Source of the DNA: Candidatus Saccharimonadota bacterium
GTDB lineage: Bacteria > Patescibacteriota > Saccharimonadia > Saccharimonadales > Saccharimonadaceae
Direction of reading: 5' to 3'
Assembly (NCBI GenBank): GCA_027492975.1
Contig: JAPUDS010000031.1
Span: 1-39,549 of the forward strand
DNA length: 39,549 bases
The notes under the pieces were generated by a model. The model made no database searches. It was not told the origin of the DNA and was given only the letters and a program-made list of their open reading frames with translations. Positions 39,274-39,549 of this stretch are shown here, one piece after another. The translations under genes were made by a program, and so were the position numbers. The first letter of the stretch is position 1. The number at the start of each line of letters is the position of its first letter.

Positions 39274-39549
39274 CTCAGTGGTAGAGCACTTCCATGGTGG
39301 GTCGCTAAGACTCCCGCCCATCTCGACGGAAACATCGAGATGAATCCCGAATAACGGTTAACATCCTGTATGAGGATAAGACCGTGGCAATCCGTTTTCA
39401 TAGCGGAAGGCCCGAACGACTGACAAGGGAAGCTACGTCGCTTTATGCGATACGCTTAAGATACAGTCTAGCCCTCTTATACATATTTTCACAAAAAGAG
39501 GTGTAAGCGAAGGAAGGGGTCCCGGGTTCAAATCCCGGTCGCGGCTCCA
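39264..39549 (+). tRNA. trnT-GGU: tRNA-Thr(GGU) interrupted by a group I intron
   Basis: Exon 1 is 39264-39298 and exon 2 is 39510-39549. Joined, they give acceptor GCCGCGA/TCGCGGC, D stem GCTC/GAGC, anticodon stem CTTCC/GGAAG around the loop ATGGTAA (anticodon GGT, Thr), T stem CCGGG/CCCGG with TTCAAAT, discriminator T and encoded CCA. The gene ends at the last base of the window. The intron splits the anticodon loop after position 36. Confidence 0.92.
39299..39509 (+). ncRNA. group I self-splicing intron (211 nt)
   Basis: The insertion follows a U (39298) and ends in G (39509), the two hallmarks of group I splice sites. P2 is CATCTCGA/TCGAGATG (39319-39326, 39335-39342). P7 is GACTG (39418-39422) with CAGTC (39464-39468), the latter in AAGATACAGTC, which matches the usual AAGAUAUAGUC core sequence. 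P8 can be GTCGC/GCGAT, and P9 CCTCTT/AAGAGG (39473-39478, 39496-39501). GGCAATCC at 39386-39393 resembles the conserved P4 side. P1 can form between CATGGT plus the first intron Gs and CCCGCCCAT with one bulge. No ORF lies inside the intron. Confidence 0.88.

Overview
The window looks like a chromosomal segment of a Candidate Phyla Radiation bacterium, most probably a Candidatus Saccharibacteria (TM7) relative. The evidence is a compact ribosomal protein superoperon with no rpmD (L30) between rpsE and rplO, no adk or map between secY and infA, zinc-ligand-free L36, S14 and S4, a group I intron in a tRNA, tiny intergenic gaps, and envelope genes of the VanY/CapA kind. UGA ends several clear genes, so the code is standard. 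The taxonomic call is inference.

Layout. 1-1430: tandem paralogous membrane-anchored proteins plus a decayed third copy. 1525-4525: a zinc-type module in which a COG0523 GTPase and an SDR-like gene diverge from a Fur/Zur regulator across palindromic operators. 4590-5310: short leftward genes, one apparently frameshifted. 5493-5865: rpsJ with its own terminator, cut off from the rest of its usual operon. 5885-10125: envelope genes (CapA-like, two VanY-like peptidases, small membrane proteins). 10138-11330: further leftward small-ORF units with their own promoters and strong hairpins. 11418-20311: the rplC-to-rplO ribosomal protein operon. 20333-22648: a P-type ATPase inserted before secY. 22709-24127: secY. 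24161-24785: a densely structured segment closed by a perfect 15-bp inverted repeat, with its own promoter-like sequence and terminator. 24936-29097: infA, rpmJ, rpsM, rpsK, rpsD, rpoA, rplQ, rplM, rpsI. 29135-33753: HAD phosphatase, RNase HI, TrpRS, pseudouridine synthase, DNA polymerase III delta-prime-like protein and a TPR protein. 33811-34070: tRNA-Thr(UGU) and tRNA-Tyr(GUA). 34123-38286: a membrane-anchored alpha/beta hydrolase-like protein, a GH13 enzyme and tRNA-guanine transglycosylase. 38322-39549: a histidine-phosphatase pseudogene, a LAGLIDADG-like endonuclease ORF, and a tRNA-Thr(GGU) split by a group I intron.

How the parts work together. Most of the window builds and runs the translation machinery: ribosomal proteins, initiation factor 1, RNA polymerase alpha, the Sec channel, tRNAs, TrpRS, rRNA pseudouridylation and queuosine insertion (tRNA-Tyr(GUA) is a normal Tgt substrate). 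The Zur/COG0523 module and the zinc-free ribosomal proteins both fit life with scarce zinc. Many single genes have a TATACT/TATAAT-like -10 box within about 15 nt of the start codon, suggesting leaderless or very short-leader mRNAs, whereas the small-ORF units have 17-bp-spaced promoters and leaders of about 60 nt.

The best candidates for something undescribed are the structured segment between secY and infA (24197-24785), which contains two mutually exclusive hairpins over a Shine-Dalgarno sequence, and the set of small, hairpin-rich, GC-rich ORF units around the rpsJ-rplC break. The intron-containing tRNA-Thr overlapped by an endonuclease ORF is also well supported by the sequence.
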